NCBI GenBank assembly: GCA_040219275.1 | Contig: JAVJSU010000061.1 | Span: 248,001-312,000 of the forward strand | From: JAVJSU01 sp040219275 | GTDB taxonomy: Bacteria; Chloroflexota; Anaerolineae; Aggregatilineales; Phototrophicaceae | Reading direction: 5' to 3' | Length of the DNA: 64,000 nucleotides | In this document: piece by piece, positions 43,793-51,619 of the stretch | Numbering within the stretch: the stretch's first letter is position 1 | How the letters are laid out: each line of letters begins with the position of its first letter | Program-made: the position numbers and the translations under genes | Notes under the pieces: generated by a model | Told to the model about the DNA's origin: nothing | What the model saw: only the letters and a program-made list of their open reading frames with translations | Databases searched by the model: none

Positions 43793-44595
43793 CAGCTTGT
43801 CCTATATGTCTTGATATTAAATCGATCCGGTTGATGGTTGCGAATCGTACTCTCCGCAATATCGAGGAAGCCGGGTAGATTAATCACATCCTGTTTTCTG
43901 AATTTTTGGACGGTCTTGGTTTTTCCATCCTTACTAATGCGGGCGATGACGACATGCCGTTTCTTTTCCTGTACATCGACTTCTGACCAGCGTAGTTTTT
44001 CCTTGCCTGTGACTATTCCACCCGCGCTCATCACAAGTTTAGAATGGAGCTTCACCTGTTTCCTATTACGGAGTGCCTTGCCGATGGTTGTTCCGGTGAT
44101 GTCTGCAACAATCGGTTCGATATCCGCCCTCAGTTTATTTAAATCACCATGTCTGGCGGTTAAGCGAAATTTCTCGCCATCACGCATGAGGAAATTCAAG
44201 CCACCGCGCCGGAACAGATACCAGTGCAGAAATTTAATTCCGCCGGATGTGTCTCGATATTCTTTTAACTGTGACCAGCTATATTTTGACTTCTTCTTGC
44301 CCTTTTCCCATTGAAAACCACGATCAAAAATGGCGACGGTTTCGTTTTTGGTTCTGAGCCAGAGATAAAGGTTGATGAGGATACGTAGGAAAAACAACGC
44401 ACTGATAATCACCGCCACCCACTGCCCGATGCGTAACACATCAGCATCAAACACATCACGGCTAATGGCTTCGTCCAGCGCGATCCATGCGGCGAAGGCG
44501 GCAACGAGCGCCAATATGAGCCAGAGCGCGCGACGAAAATATCGGCGACGGTTCGTTTTAGCTTTTAAAAGCAATTTGGGTCGATCAAGCACCAT
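43792..44595 (-). CDS. Membrane protein, DUF6585-like
   Basis: 267 residues. Basic N-terminus, then two helices (about 22-42 LWLILALVAAFAAWIAL and about 58-80 WVAVIISALFFLRILINLYLW). The cytoplasmic part begins with VAIFDRGFQWEKGKKKSKYSWSQ, which follows the DUF6585-type pattern FxxGL-xxxxG-xxxxxWxxI, and then contains NFLMRDGEKFRLTARHGDLN and ends with VINLPGFLDI. Two PH-like segments are likely. The assignment is by pattern only. It is coupled to the downstream gene at 43358-43792 (TGATG overlap). Confidence 0.55.
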   Translation of the reverse strand: MVLDRPKLLLKAKTNRRRYFRRALWLILALVAAFAAWIALDEAISRDVFDADVLRIGQWVAVIISALFFLRILINLYLWLRTKNETVAIFDRGFQWEKGKKKSKYSWSQLKEYRDTSGGIKFLHWYLFRRGGLNFLMRDGEKFRLTARHGDLNKLRADIEPIVADITGTTIGKALRNRKQVKLHSKLVMSAGGIVTGKEKLRWSEVDVQEKKRHVVIARISKDGKTKTVQKFRKQDVINLPGFLDIAESTIRNHQPDRFNIKTYRTS

Positions 44596-44786
44596 AAGAT
44601 TTACTCACTAAAGTATGGCGCAATTTATAACACACATTAGCAAGAAGTCGTAAGTTTTTAGTTATTAGCGGTTCGTCAACAAGCCGAAGTAACACCCGTT
44701 TTGTCTACTAATCGCGGACAAGACGAATCATCTTATGGCATGTTTTCAAGCGTAAATCGAAGATTACCTTAGCCGTCGTGTTCTGC

Positions 44787-45620
44787 TTAACGTGTTGATT
44801 TGGCGAGTGAGCTTCTTGTGGACGAGAATTCCATCAGCGCGATCAATTTCTCATCAGGCTGACCAATGTTCAGGATGACCCCACCCTGATCGACATCCAC
44901 GAAGGTATAAAACGCCTTTACCTCCTCAGCGAAAGTCTTTTTAATCGTTTCGTCAAGGTCATCAACCGCATCAGCGTGGGTCAGCACAATAAAGTCATCC
45001 GTAGAAATGCCGACAAAATCATCAGGTGTACCCAATTGGCTCACGGTGCGTTGAATGGTGGTAGCGGCGTGGCGAATCGCTTCGTTCGCCGCGAGGAATC
45101 CGTAAACTTCATGATACGCCTCGAAGCCATTGATGGTGTAATTGAGGATGGTGTACGGATCTGTTGAACCTAAACGGCGATTCACTTCATCATCGACCAT
45201 CGGACCTGTAGGCAGACCGGTGCGAGATTCATGCAAATTTTCACGCGTGGCACGATTAATTGATCCTTGCACACGCAAACGCAATTCATCAATATCAAAC
45301 GGCTTGGTGATGTAATCGTCTGCGCCCAGCTCTAAGCCACGTACTTTGCTGGCACGTTCGTCTTTTTGAGTCAGGAATAGGATCGGGATATACTTGGTTA
45401 AAGACATGCTACGTAATTTGACGCACACATCATAACCATCCATCTCCGGGAGCATCACGTCCAGTAAAATAAGGTTAGGAAAGCGGGAACGCGCCATATC
45501 AATACCGGCAAGACCGGTATCCGCATGATAAACTTCGTAATTATTTGACTGAAAATACATGACGAGCATTTCAGCAACATCATAGTCGTCTTCAATCAAT
45601 AGCAAGCGGTTGTTAGCCAT
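44787..45620 (-). CDS. Response regulator with receiver and degenerate GGDEF domain
   Basis: 277 residues. Receiver (1-125): DD at 11-12, phospho-acceptor Asp54 in LLDVMLPEMDGYD, Thr in LFLTQKDE and Lys in DYITKPFD. The C-terminal domain (about 130-277) has the arrangement of a GGDEF domain (RTGLPTG start, NGFEAYHEVYGF, then the active-site loop), but the GGDEF motif reads STDDF, so it should not make cyclic di-GMP; it may bind nucleotide or act as an adaptor. No DNA-binding domain is present. Near gatC and on the same strand as the kinase and FHA-TIR genes. Confidence 0.85.
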   Translation of the reverse strand: MANNRLLLIEDDYDVAEMLVMYFQSNNYEVYHADTGLAGIDMARSRFPNLILLDVMLPEMDGYDVCVKLRSMSLTKYIPILFLTQKDERASKVRGLELGADDYITKPFDIDELRLRVQGSINRATRENLHESRTGLPTGPMVDDEVNRRLGSTDPYTILNYTINGFEAYHEVYGFLAANEAIRHAATTIQRTVSQLGTPDDFVGISTDDFIVLTHADAVDDLDETIKKTFAEEVKAFYTFVDVDQGGVILNIGQPDEKLIALMEFSSTRSSLAKSTR

Positions 45621-45644
45621 CTCACTCCCTCCGTAGTAGGTCGT

Positions 45645-45935
45645 TTACTCGTCTAAAACCGCGCTTACACGGAATTGATTTGCTAGAGAATCTGAAGCAT
45701 TGGCGATGACAGCTTCCGATGAAAGTGGCTCCCCGACGACATCCTCACGAAGCACATTGGTCAACGGGAGCACAGAAGCCGTCGCCTCAATATGAGAGGT
45801 ATCTACCCCTTCTAAATGCTGAAAATATCCCAATATGTCGCTCAACTGTCCCGCATACATCGCTACTTCGTCATCTGTTAGGTCAAGTTTAGCAAGTTCT
45901 GCAATTGAACGAACCTGTTCGTGCGATAATTCCAT
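45645..45935 (-). CDS. gatC: Asp-tRNA(Asn)/Glu-tRNA(Gln) amidotransferase subunit C
   Basis: 96 residues. ELSHEQVRSIAELAKLDLTDDEVAMYAGQLSDILGYFQHLEGVDT is the GatC N-terminal pattern, followed by LREDVVGEPLSSEAVIANA near the C-terminus. GatC stabilises GatA and GatB in converting Glu-tRNAGln or Asp-tRNAAsn to the amidated form. gatA and gatB are not adjacent; the stand-alone location is common. 24 bp separate it from the response regulator downstream. Confidence 0.93.
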   Translation of the reverse strand: MELSHEQVRSIAELAKLDLTDDEVAMYAGQLSDILGYFQHLEGVDTSHIEATASVLPLTNVLREDVVGEPLSSEAVIANASDSLANQFRVSAVLDE

Positions 45936-46090
45936 AAACTTATCCTTAATTTATGCGCTTTGCGACTAACTGCCCCTATTATAGCATCATTCTGCAAACG
46001 AAAAATAAACCTATTTGGTGCATTTGGGTCGTCGCAAATCCAAGAAAAGGTTTAGAATAGGAATATTACTGGAAAATTGTAGAAAATCCT

Positions 46091-46876
46091 ATGTCAACAA
46101 AAAATTTGGAACTAGACGCACATACGATCATCACAGCGAAACGGCGACGACTCGCCATGCGTCAGGATCAAACGCCAGCCAATGCGGTCATTGCGCTCGC
46201 CAATATGCAAAAAGGTAGCCAGTCAATCCTCACAGAAGTTACCAACTATGACGATCCTGTTAAGGTCATCGGGCAAATTCGGCACGAAGAAATTTACGAT
46301 CCGGTCGGCTCCGCATTACGATTCATGCGTCATGGGATTGATGCCGTCAGCTTATTCACGGATAGCCGGATTTATAGCAGGGGCATGGAAGACCTGACAT
46401 TTCTCTCCAAAGGCATTAACAAAGGGATCGTCGCACAGGACTATATCTTGAACGCCTATCATGTTGCAGAGGTGCGCGCGGCTGGAGCTTCTGGATTGGT
46501 GATCTATAGTGCGTATCTGGATTACAACCAACTGCGCGATATTGTCTCTAATACCATGCGGTGGCGTATGACAGCGATCATACAGGTTAATCATCTGGAT
46601 CAATTAGCAGATATAACCCGTTTAAGTCCGCACGCCATTGCCATCGGCGATCATCATATTTTTGATAAAGACCGTGATCTGGAACTAATCAGTGAATTGA
46701 TGCCCCACATCCCGCCGAACACACGCATTATGCCATTAGGTTGCCTGACAACGATGGACGATGTGGAAGCAGTTGTCTCGTTGGGCGTGGATGCCATCAC
46801 CATTGACGAAAGTATTCTACGCGGGAAGTTTCAGCCTGAGGCACTTCAAGAAGTCATACGCAATCGCCCCCAATAG
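46091..46876 (+). CDS. Indole-3-glycerol-phosphate-synthase-like protein lacking catalytic residues
   Basis: 261 residues. The order of segments follows TrpC: DPVGSALRFMRHGIDAVSLFTDSRIYSRGMEDLTFLSKGI, VAQDYILNAYHVAEVRAAGASGLVIYSAYLD, and DVEAVVSLGVDAITIDESIL. Key positions differ: the KDF Lys is Gln116, EVH Glu is Gln165, the Asn of N-x-R is Gly186, its Arg is His188, and the SESG Glu is Leu216. The Glu/Lys near the N-terminus (ExK) is also lost. So it keeps the TIM-barrel scaffold but should not close the indole ring. No other trp genes lie nearby. A longer frame at 46015 in another phase is a shadow. Confidence 0.75.
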   Translation: MSTKNLELDAHTIITAKRRRLAMRQDQTPANAVIALANMQKGSQSILTEVTNYDDPVKVIGQIRHEEIYDPVGSALRFMRHGIDAVSLFTDSRIYSRGMEDLTFLSKGINKGIVAQDYILNAYHVAEVRAAGASGLVIYSAYLDYNQLRDIVSNTMRWRMTAIIQVNHLDQLADITRLSPHAIAIGDHHIFDKDRDLELISELMPHIPPNTRIMPLGCLTTMDDVEAVVSLGVDAITIDESILRGKFQPEALQEVIRNRPQ

Positions 46877-46899
46877 AGCGTTGATACAAAAGATAAAAA

Positions 46900-46934
46900 C
46901 AGGCGTTGTTCTGCGATTTCCTCAACAACGCCTG
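46900..46934 (-). terminator. Intrinsic terminator between convergent genes
   Basis: CAGGCGTTGTT (46900-46910) pairs with AACAACGCCTG (46924-46934). On the minus strand it is followed by TTTTTATCTTTT, so it ends the LysM gene; for the plus strand the following T run is weak. Confidence 0.75.
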
Positions 46935-46959
46935 CTTATGCCTGACTTGAATAGAAAAA

Positions 46960-47598
46960 TTATGGCACGCGAATTTGCTGACCCACATAGATGCGCGTCG
47001 GGTCAGAAATACCGTTACATGCCGCCAAAGTTGTAAAATTCACCCCATAGCGTAGCCCGATGCGAAATAGATTTTCGCCTTCAGCAACCGTATGTGTGCG
47101 GGTGTAATTGCAGTTTTGAGTGGTCGTTATCGGGTTTGTCGTTGTTGTGGTGGTCGTGGTGGTCGTCGTCGTTGTTGTAGTGGTATTCACGACAGGTTGT
47201 GGCGTGGTCATTGTGGCAGGCGTGGTCGTAACGATGATCGGCACAGCGCACTCGAACCAGATTGCGAAATCCCCCGAACCCGTACCGCCAAATTCTCCAC
47301 CGAGCCAGAATACATCAATCGAGCCATCCGGTGTGGCATCTGCGCGAACTTGCCCATAGCGCGTGAAGCGTACGACCATGCCCGGCGCGAGTAAATCAAC
47401 ATAGCTGATGGTGGTCATATAAAATCCCACGCCCAATGTATCCGTGCCCCAAACTTCGATACTGTTTGCGCGGCAATAAGCAACCACACGGTCTGCGGCG
47501 CTGTTGTTTGCCCGTCCATCCTGTGCGCTAGTTAGGGTCGCACCTGTAAATAGCATCACAAAAATAAGGATCATTAGTACTATTTTTGATCGTTTCAT
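46960..47598 (-). CDS. Secreted LysM protein with polythreonine linker
   Basis: 212 residues from the ATG at 47598 (GGGGATAAAC upstream); an in-frame upstream start adds four residues. Signal peptide MKRSKIVLMILIFVMLFTGATLTSAQD. A central beta domain (about 35-125; RVVAYCRANSIEVWGTDTLG, GMVVRFTRYGQVRA, FWLGGEF) with a Cys pair is followed by a linker containing 16 consecutive threonines (47137-47184) and then a LysM domain at the end (about 165-212: THTVAEGENLFRIGLRYGVN, ACNGISDPTRIYVGQQIRV). LysM binds N-acetylglucosamine polymers such as peptidoglycan. The linker Thr codons are mixed, which argues for selection on the protein rather than simple repeat slippage. Confidence 0.85.
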   Translation of the reverse strand: MKRSKIVLMILIFVMLFTGATLTSAQDGRANNSAADRVVAYCRANSIEVWGTDTLGVGFYMTTISYVDLLAPGMVVRFTRYGQVRADATPDGSIDVFWLGGEFGGTGSGDFAIWFECAVPIIVTTTPATMTTPQPVVNTTTTTTTTTTTTTTTTNPITTTQNCNYTRTHTVAEGENLFRIGLRYGVNFTTLAACNGISDPTRIYVGQQIRVP

Positions 47599-47794
47599 GT
47601 TTATCCCCAATCATCTTAGTTAATTTCATTGTAGGAGATTTCTGGATTGAAAATTGCATATTCAAACCTGATATAAACGCATCAAACCGAATTATTACCG
47701 TAGAGTTTAGATTATCCGGTTGTTAATGCTACAAAATCCTTACGTGTGTATAATGGGTGCTTTGTTTGAATCTAATGGACAATACAAACACCTC

Positions 47795-48799
47795 ATGACT
47801 CGATTCTGGCGTTTTAGTCTCATCCTGTTTTTACCACTGTTTACGCTTATCGCCTGTGATCCTATGGCACCGCAACCGACTCCCTTTCCGGTGATTGTGA
47901 CATCTAATGCGACGGCAACCCCTACCCCGACGACAACGCTTACCCCGCGTCCATCGAATACGCCATCGGCTACACCCACAGAAAATATTCTGCCAACGGC
48001 GACCATTCCACCGTGCATCAACGACGGTGGCGAATTGGTGGAAATCTCACAATTTCGCAGTCCAACCGCAGGCGGAGAAAATCTGCGTTACAATGTTTAT
48101 ATCCCGCCCTGCTATGCGGAAAGCCAGAAGCGCTTCCCCTATGTAATTTTGCTCCATGGGTTGAGCTATCGGGAACAACAATGGGAAGATATTGGCGTGA
48201 TAGACGCATTAGAGCAAGGCATTCGGCTGGGTGTGTTGCCACCGATGATCCTTGTCATGCCGTATTTCGGGAGCATCGGCGCGTTGAATACTTTCCCGCC
48301 AGATTCCTCGTACGAAACGGTGATTCTCGATGAATTGCTCCCCGCCGTGGAAGCTGAATTTTGTACGTGGAATGATCGCGAACATCGCGCATTCAGTGGA
48401 ATCTCTCGTGGGGCGTTCTGGGCATTTAGCATCGGATTCCGGCACCCTGATGTTTTCGGCATCCTCGGCGGGCATAGTTCGGTCTTCCCCGACGATTTAC
48501 GCGAAGTCCCTGCCGCATTTAACCCGCTGGAGATCGCGGAAAATTCGTCTTTGTTGCCAGAAGCCAATTTACGCATCTATCTGGATAACGGCGCATCCGA
48601 TTCTGCCGCTAGCAGTCAGCGTGATATATCCGAGCGGTTACGGGCGCGGAGCATTGCCCATACCTACATCATTAACCCGGTGGGCGATCATAGCAATGAG
48701 TATTGGTCAGCGCATGTGTCTGAATATCTGGAATTTTACGGGCGCAACTGGGCGCGGAGTCTGGGCGAATTGCCGGATTGCGCCGAGCCGAGTCCGTGA
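47795..48799 (+). CDS. Lipoprotein esterase, enterochelin-esterase/antigen 85-like fold
   Basis: 334 residues from the ATG at 47795, where a lipoprotein signal begins (MTRFWRFSLILFLPLFTLIAC, lipobox LIAC). A Thr/Pro-rich linker (about 30-75) precedes a putative esterase domain (about 90-325): NVYIPPCY, FPYVILLHGLSYREQQWED, PMILVMPYF, the nucleophile Ser in SGISRGAFWA and late His in VGDHSNEYW. The nucleophile elbow GISRG fits the esterase D/Fes family. Substrates of this group include formylglutathione, glycan acyl groups and siderophore esters; not resolvable here. The in-frame ATG at 47720 is rejected because no signal follows it. Confidence 0.8.
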   Translation: MTRFWRFSLILFLPLFTLIACDPMAPQPTPFPVIVTSNATATPTPTTTLTPRPSNTPSATPTENILPTATIPPCINDGGELVEISQFRSPTAGGENLRYNVYIPPCYAESQKRFPYVILLHGLSYREQQWEDIGVIDALEQGIRLGVLPPMILVMPYFGSIGALNTFPPDSSYETVILDELLPAVEAEFCTWNDREHRAFSGISRGAFWAFSIGFRHPDVFGILGGHSSVFPDDLREVPAAFNPLEIAENSSLLPEANLRIYLDNGASDSAASSQRDISERLRARSIAHTYIINPVGDHSNEYWSAHVSEYLEFYGRNWARSLGELPDCAEPSP

Positions 48800-48879
48800 A
48801 AGTAGCAAGATATTAGAGGATAGATTTTAGATCAAAGACAAAACATAACGCATTCGTTCAACGATTTTGATGATTTGAT

Positions 48880-48904
48880 AGAGGCGCTAACACAATGCGC
48901 CTCT
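48880..48904. terminator. Hairpin between the esterase and TPR genes (possible terminator)
   Basis: AGAGGCGC (48880-48887) and GCGCCTCT (48897-48904) form an 8-bp stem with a 9-nt loop in the gap between convergent genes. No T run follows on either strand in the expected position, so terminator function is uncertain. Confidence 0.45.
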
Positions 48905-48917
48905 AAAAATTACCTGT

Positions 48918-50300
48918 TTATGCGTCGGGGTTGGGGGTGGATTCTAAGGCGGGTAAGGGCGTGGGGGTTAAGCCCACGGATGCGCCACAATCTTGAAACG
49001 AATCAGAGTAATCGCTAAGTAGAGTGCCGTTCTCCTGCTCAAGTGCGATATCCCAACCGGGACGCAGGTAATTAAGCACCGTACTGCAATCGCCCGGATC
49101 AAGCAAAATGACTGACCTCGCCGCCCACCAATAATAGTAAGGTGTGTCCCCGTTCGGGGTAACTACGTTTTGAATGGCGCTATCGAATGAACTACGGGCA
49201 TCACTATAATTTTCAAGCCGCATCTGTGCACGTCCCAAAAGATAATAGCATCCATCGATAGTCGGGTTGGACCGCACACAGCGCGACGCATAATCGGACG
49301 CTTGATTATCATCCCCGACAATCCGGAAGTAGTAATCCGCTAGAAATTGAAGGATGCGCGGATAACCGGGATTCAATTCTAGGATTTGCTCGGAAAGGGC
49401 AAGCGCCTCATTATAATAAGCCTCCGACTGTGCAGTTTCACCATCTCTAAGTGCTACCCCGCCAAGCTCACTATTTAAGAAGACCATGCTCACAGCGATA
49501 TAATGATAGCTGGGCTGGATGTCATAGGCAATCTGAAAGTCTTCCATCGCCGCCTCACGATCAAAAATAGCGAGACTAAACCAGTTGATCAGACCGCGCA
49601 CATAATAGGCTTCAGGGCTATCAGGATAGACATCCAACGCCTGATTGACAGCGGTCAACGCACGGTCATATTGCTCTAGTTCAAAGTAGACCTCTGCGAG
49701 GGTGGCGAATGCGCGTGCGCGTGCCGGTGCCATGATCTCCGGATTAGTATCTACCGCTGTTGAAGACGCGATTTCTAAGGCACGCAAGGCACTCGCAATC
49801 GCTTCGCCATAGTCTCCGGTAGAAATAAACGCCTGTGCACGGATTGTCCACGCGTTCGGGTCAAATGGGTTGGCAGTGACGGTATTTTCTGCCGCTTCCC
49901 CTAGCTTGTTTGTTTCATCTAACATAATCAAGCCGAGTGTATAAAGATAATGCACACGTAAATCGTTCGGAACAGCAGAAATAACTTCGTCGTAAAGTTC
50001 AACCGCGTCTTCCACTGATCCACGCATCCACGCATCATTGGCGCGGTTGATATTACTGGCAGGATTTTGCGTAGGCGTAGGTTGTGGCGCTCTCGCTGTT
50101 GATACACCGCTTTCCGCCCGGTTCATCAAATCAAACACAGCAGTACTCACAGGCGGTACAAATTGCGCCTGATTTTCGTAAATGTACATCCCGCCCAGCA
50201 CAGCCAGCGGTGTGATGACGAGTAACAGGATGCTCCGTAACGAAATAATACCCCGTCGCCTTCCGCCAGAGGTATAGCGTTTAGGTGTTTTCAAATACAT
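48918..50300 (-). CDS. Membrane-anchored TPR protein (third of three tandem paralogues)
   Basis: 460 residues. Short basic N-terminus, one helix (about 21-43: SILLLVITPLAVLGGMYIY), a Thr/Pro/Gln linker and then about eight tetratricopeptide units (for example ANDAWMRGSVEDAVELYDEVI, AEVYFELEQYDRALTAVNQALDVYPDSPEAYYVRGL, YYLLGRAQMRLENYSDARSSFDSAIQN). It ends with a Pro-rich tail. Orientation places the TPR domain outside if the N-terminus is cytoplasmic. Last of a three-gene operon whose members share architecture but diverge in sequence; the gap to the preceding gene is 2 bp. Confidence 0.8.
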   Translation of the reverse strand: MYLKTPKRYTSGGRRRGIISLRSILLLVITPLAVLGGMYIYENQAQFVPPVSTAVFDLMNRAESGVSTARAPQPTPTQNPASNINRANDAWMRGSVEDAVELYDEVISAVPNDLRVHYLYTLGLIMLDETNKLGEAAENTVTANPFDPNAWTIRAQAFISTGDYGEAIASALRALEIASSTAVDTNPEIMAPARARAFATLAEVYFELEQYDRALTAVNQALDVYPDSPEAYYVRGLINWFSLAIFDREAAMEDFQIAYDIQPSYHYIAVSMVFLNSELGGVALRDGETAQSEAYYNEALALSEQILELNPGYPRILQFLADYYFRIVGDDNQASDYASRCVRSNPTIDGCYYLLGRAQMRLENYSDARSSFDSAIQNVVTPNGDTPYYYWWAARSVILLDPGDCSTVLNYLRPGWDIALEQENGTLLSDYSDSFQDCGASVGLTPTPLPALESTPNPDA

Positions 50301-50302
50301 AC

Positions 50303-51580
50303 TTATGATCCTCCTATGTCTTGCACGGGCGGTTCAGTTGACCCACTTGAGCCAAGATCAAGCCCGCTGACCAATCCGGCATAACCGGGGCATGTTTGTG
50401 CAATCGCATTAAAGCCGGCTTCAATATCGACGACAATTGCGTCCGTACCCTGACGCGAACGGGCAATCACCAGCGAATCCCGCAGGATATTCCACGCTGT
50501 GTCGCAATCTCCCATGTAATAATGGGTCAATCCCTGATAATAGTTGCAACTCAGGCTCTCCGGCGCGTATTCTGAGCAGGTTTCAAAGGCTTGCAAAGCC
50601 CCTGCCCAATCACGATTTTCGTTATAGAGCATCCGCCCATATTCAAAATATGCGTCGGAGGCAATGGGGTCGGTAGGTTCGACCACTTCAACGGCATCAG
50701 CACATTGACCGAGCGCACGCTGAAATTCGCCGATCTTACGGTAGGCAACGCACAAGCGTAGCATTGCACGGGCGTTGCGTGGCTGAATGGACAGGATTCG
50801 TGTGTAAATATCAATCGCTTCCTGATCGCGATTCTGGGCGAGATATTGAAACGCCAATTCAAAATACGTCGGGATACGATTCGGGTCTAATGAAACTGCC
50901 TGCTCTAGTTGGGTCGTTGCGTCTAAGTTTTCGCCGAACCAGTTCAGCGCATAGGCATAAGCACGACGCATATCGGCATCGTAGGGGGAAAGCTCCACCG
51001 CACGGAAACCGGCATCCACTGCATCAGCATAGCGGGCAACGCCGACATAAGACCGTGCTAACGCGGCTTGAAGCGGCGCGTAATTCGGGTCATAGTCTAA
51101 GCCAGTGACCGCCACCGTGACGGCTTCTGATGAGCTACCGTCAAATTCTAACGCTAATGCCTTTAAGGAATAGCCACGCGGATCAGTTCGATTAAGTTCT
51201 ATGATGCGATCTGCTAATTGACGCGCAAAATCATAATCGGTCAGGTCGATCAGCAATTGCCCATATTCAAATAGATAATCAATATCATCCGGGCGCTGAC
51301 GAAGCACGGACTCCCACAATTGTGCCGCGCCTGTTAAATCGCCAGCTAGCTCAAGACTAGTGGCGCGGGTCGCCAATTCACTAGGAAATGGCGTGGCTGT
51401 GGGTGCGGTTCCGGCAACTTCCATCGCCATGCCCTGCAACCGATCAAAGTTGACATACACGAGTGCAAGAGTCAGCCCGATAAATGTCAGGAAGTAAAAA
51501 ACTGACTTTACCCGATTACGCTGATTGCGCCCCTCGCCAAAAAACGGTTGCGAATAATCACGCTTGATTTGCATACGCAA
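50303..51580 (-). CDS. Membrane-anchored TPR protein (second of three tandem paralogues)
   Basis: 425 residues from TTG 51580; this start aligns MRMQ with MRVQ of the upstream paralogue, though an ATG at 51574 is possible. The N-terminal motif RDYSQPFFGEG is shared in pattern with the upstream protein (RNYNRPFFSNR). One helix (about 26-45: VFYFLTFIGLTLALVYVNF) is followed by GTAPTATPFPSELATRATSL and about nine TPR units, including AQLWESVLRQRPDDIDYLFEYGQLLIDLTDYDFAR and YFELAFQYLAQNRDQEAIDIYTRIL. It is most similar in layout to the protein at 51620-52885. Confidence 0.8.
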   Translation of the reverse strand: MRMQIKRDYSQPFFGEGRNQRNRVKSVFYFLTFIGLTLALVYVNFDRLQGMAMEVAGTAPTATPFPSELATRATSLELAGDLTGAAQLWESVLRQRPDDIDYLFEYGQLLIDLTDYDFARQLADRIIELNRTDPRGYSLKALALEFDGSSSEAVTVAVTGLDYDPNYAPLQAALARSYVGVARYADAVDAGFRAVELSPYDADMRRAYAYALNWFGENLDATTQLEQAVSLDPNRIPTYFELAFQYLAQNRDQEAIDIYTRILSIQPRNARAMLRLCVAYRKIGEFQRALGQCADAVEVVEPTDPIASDAYFEYGRMLYNENRDWAGALQAFETCSEYAPESLSCNYYQGLTHYYMGDCDTAWNILRDSLVIARSRQGTDAIVVDIEAGFNAIAQTCPGYAGLVSGLDLGSSGSTEPPVQDIGGS

Positions 51581-51619
51581 AGCTCATCTTAAATTTCAAG
51601 GACTTGTGGAGATCGCCAA

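Noticed and set aside
46015..46218. 67-codon plus-strand frame before and across the IGPS-like start
   Set aside because: It overlaps the real start in another phase, has no ribosome site and a mainly basic low-complexity sequence.
47120..47359. Valine-rich plus-strand frame opposite the LysM gene
   Set aside because: It is produced by the antisense of the threonine repeat (GTN codons) and has no start signal.
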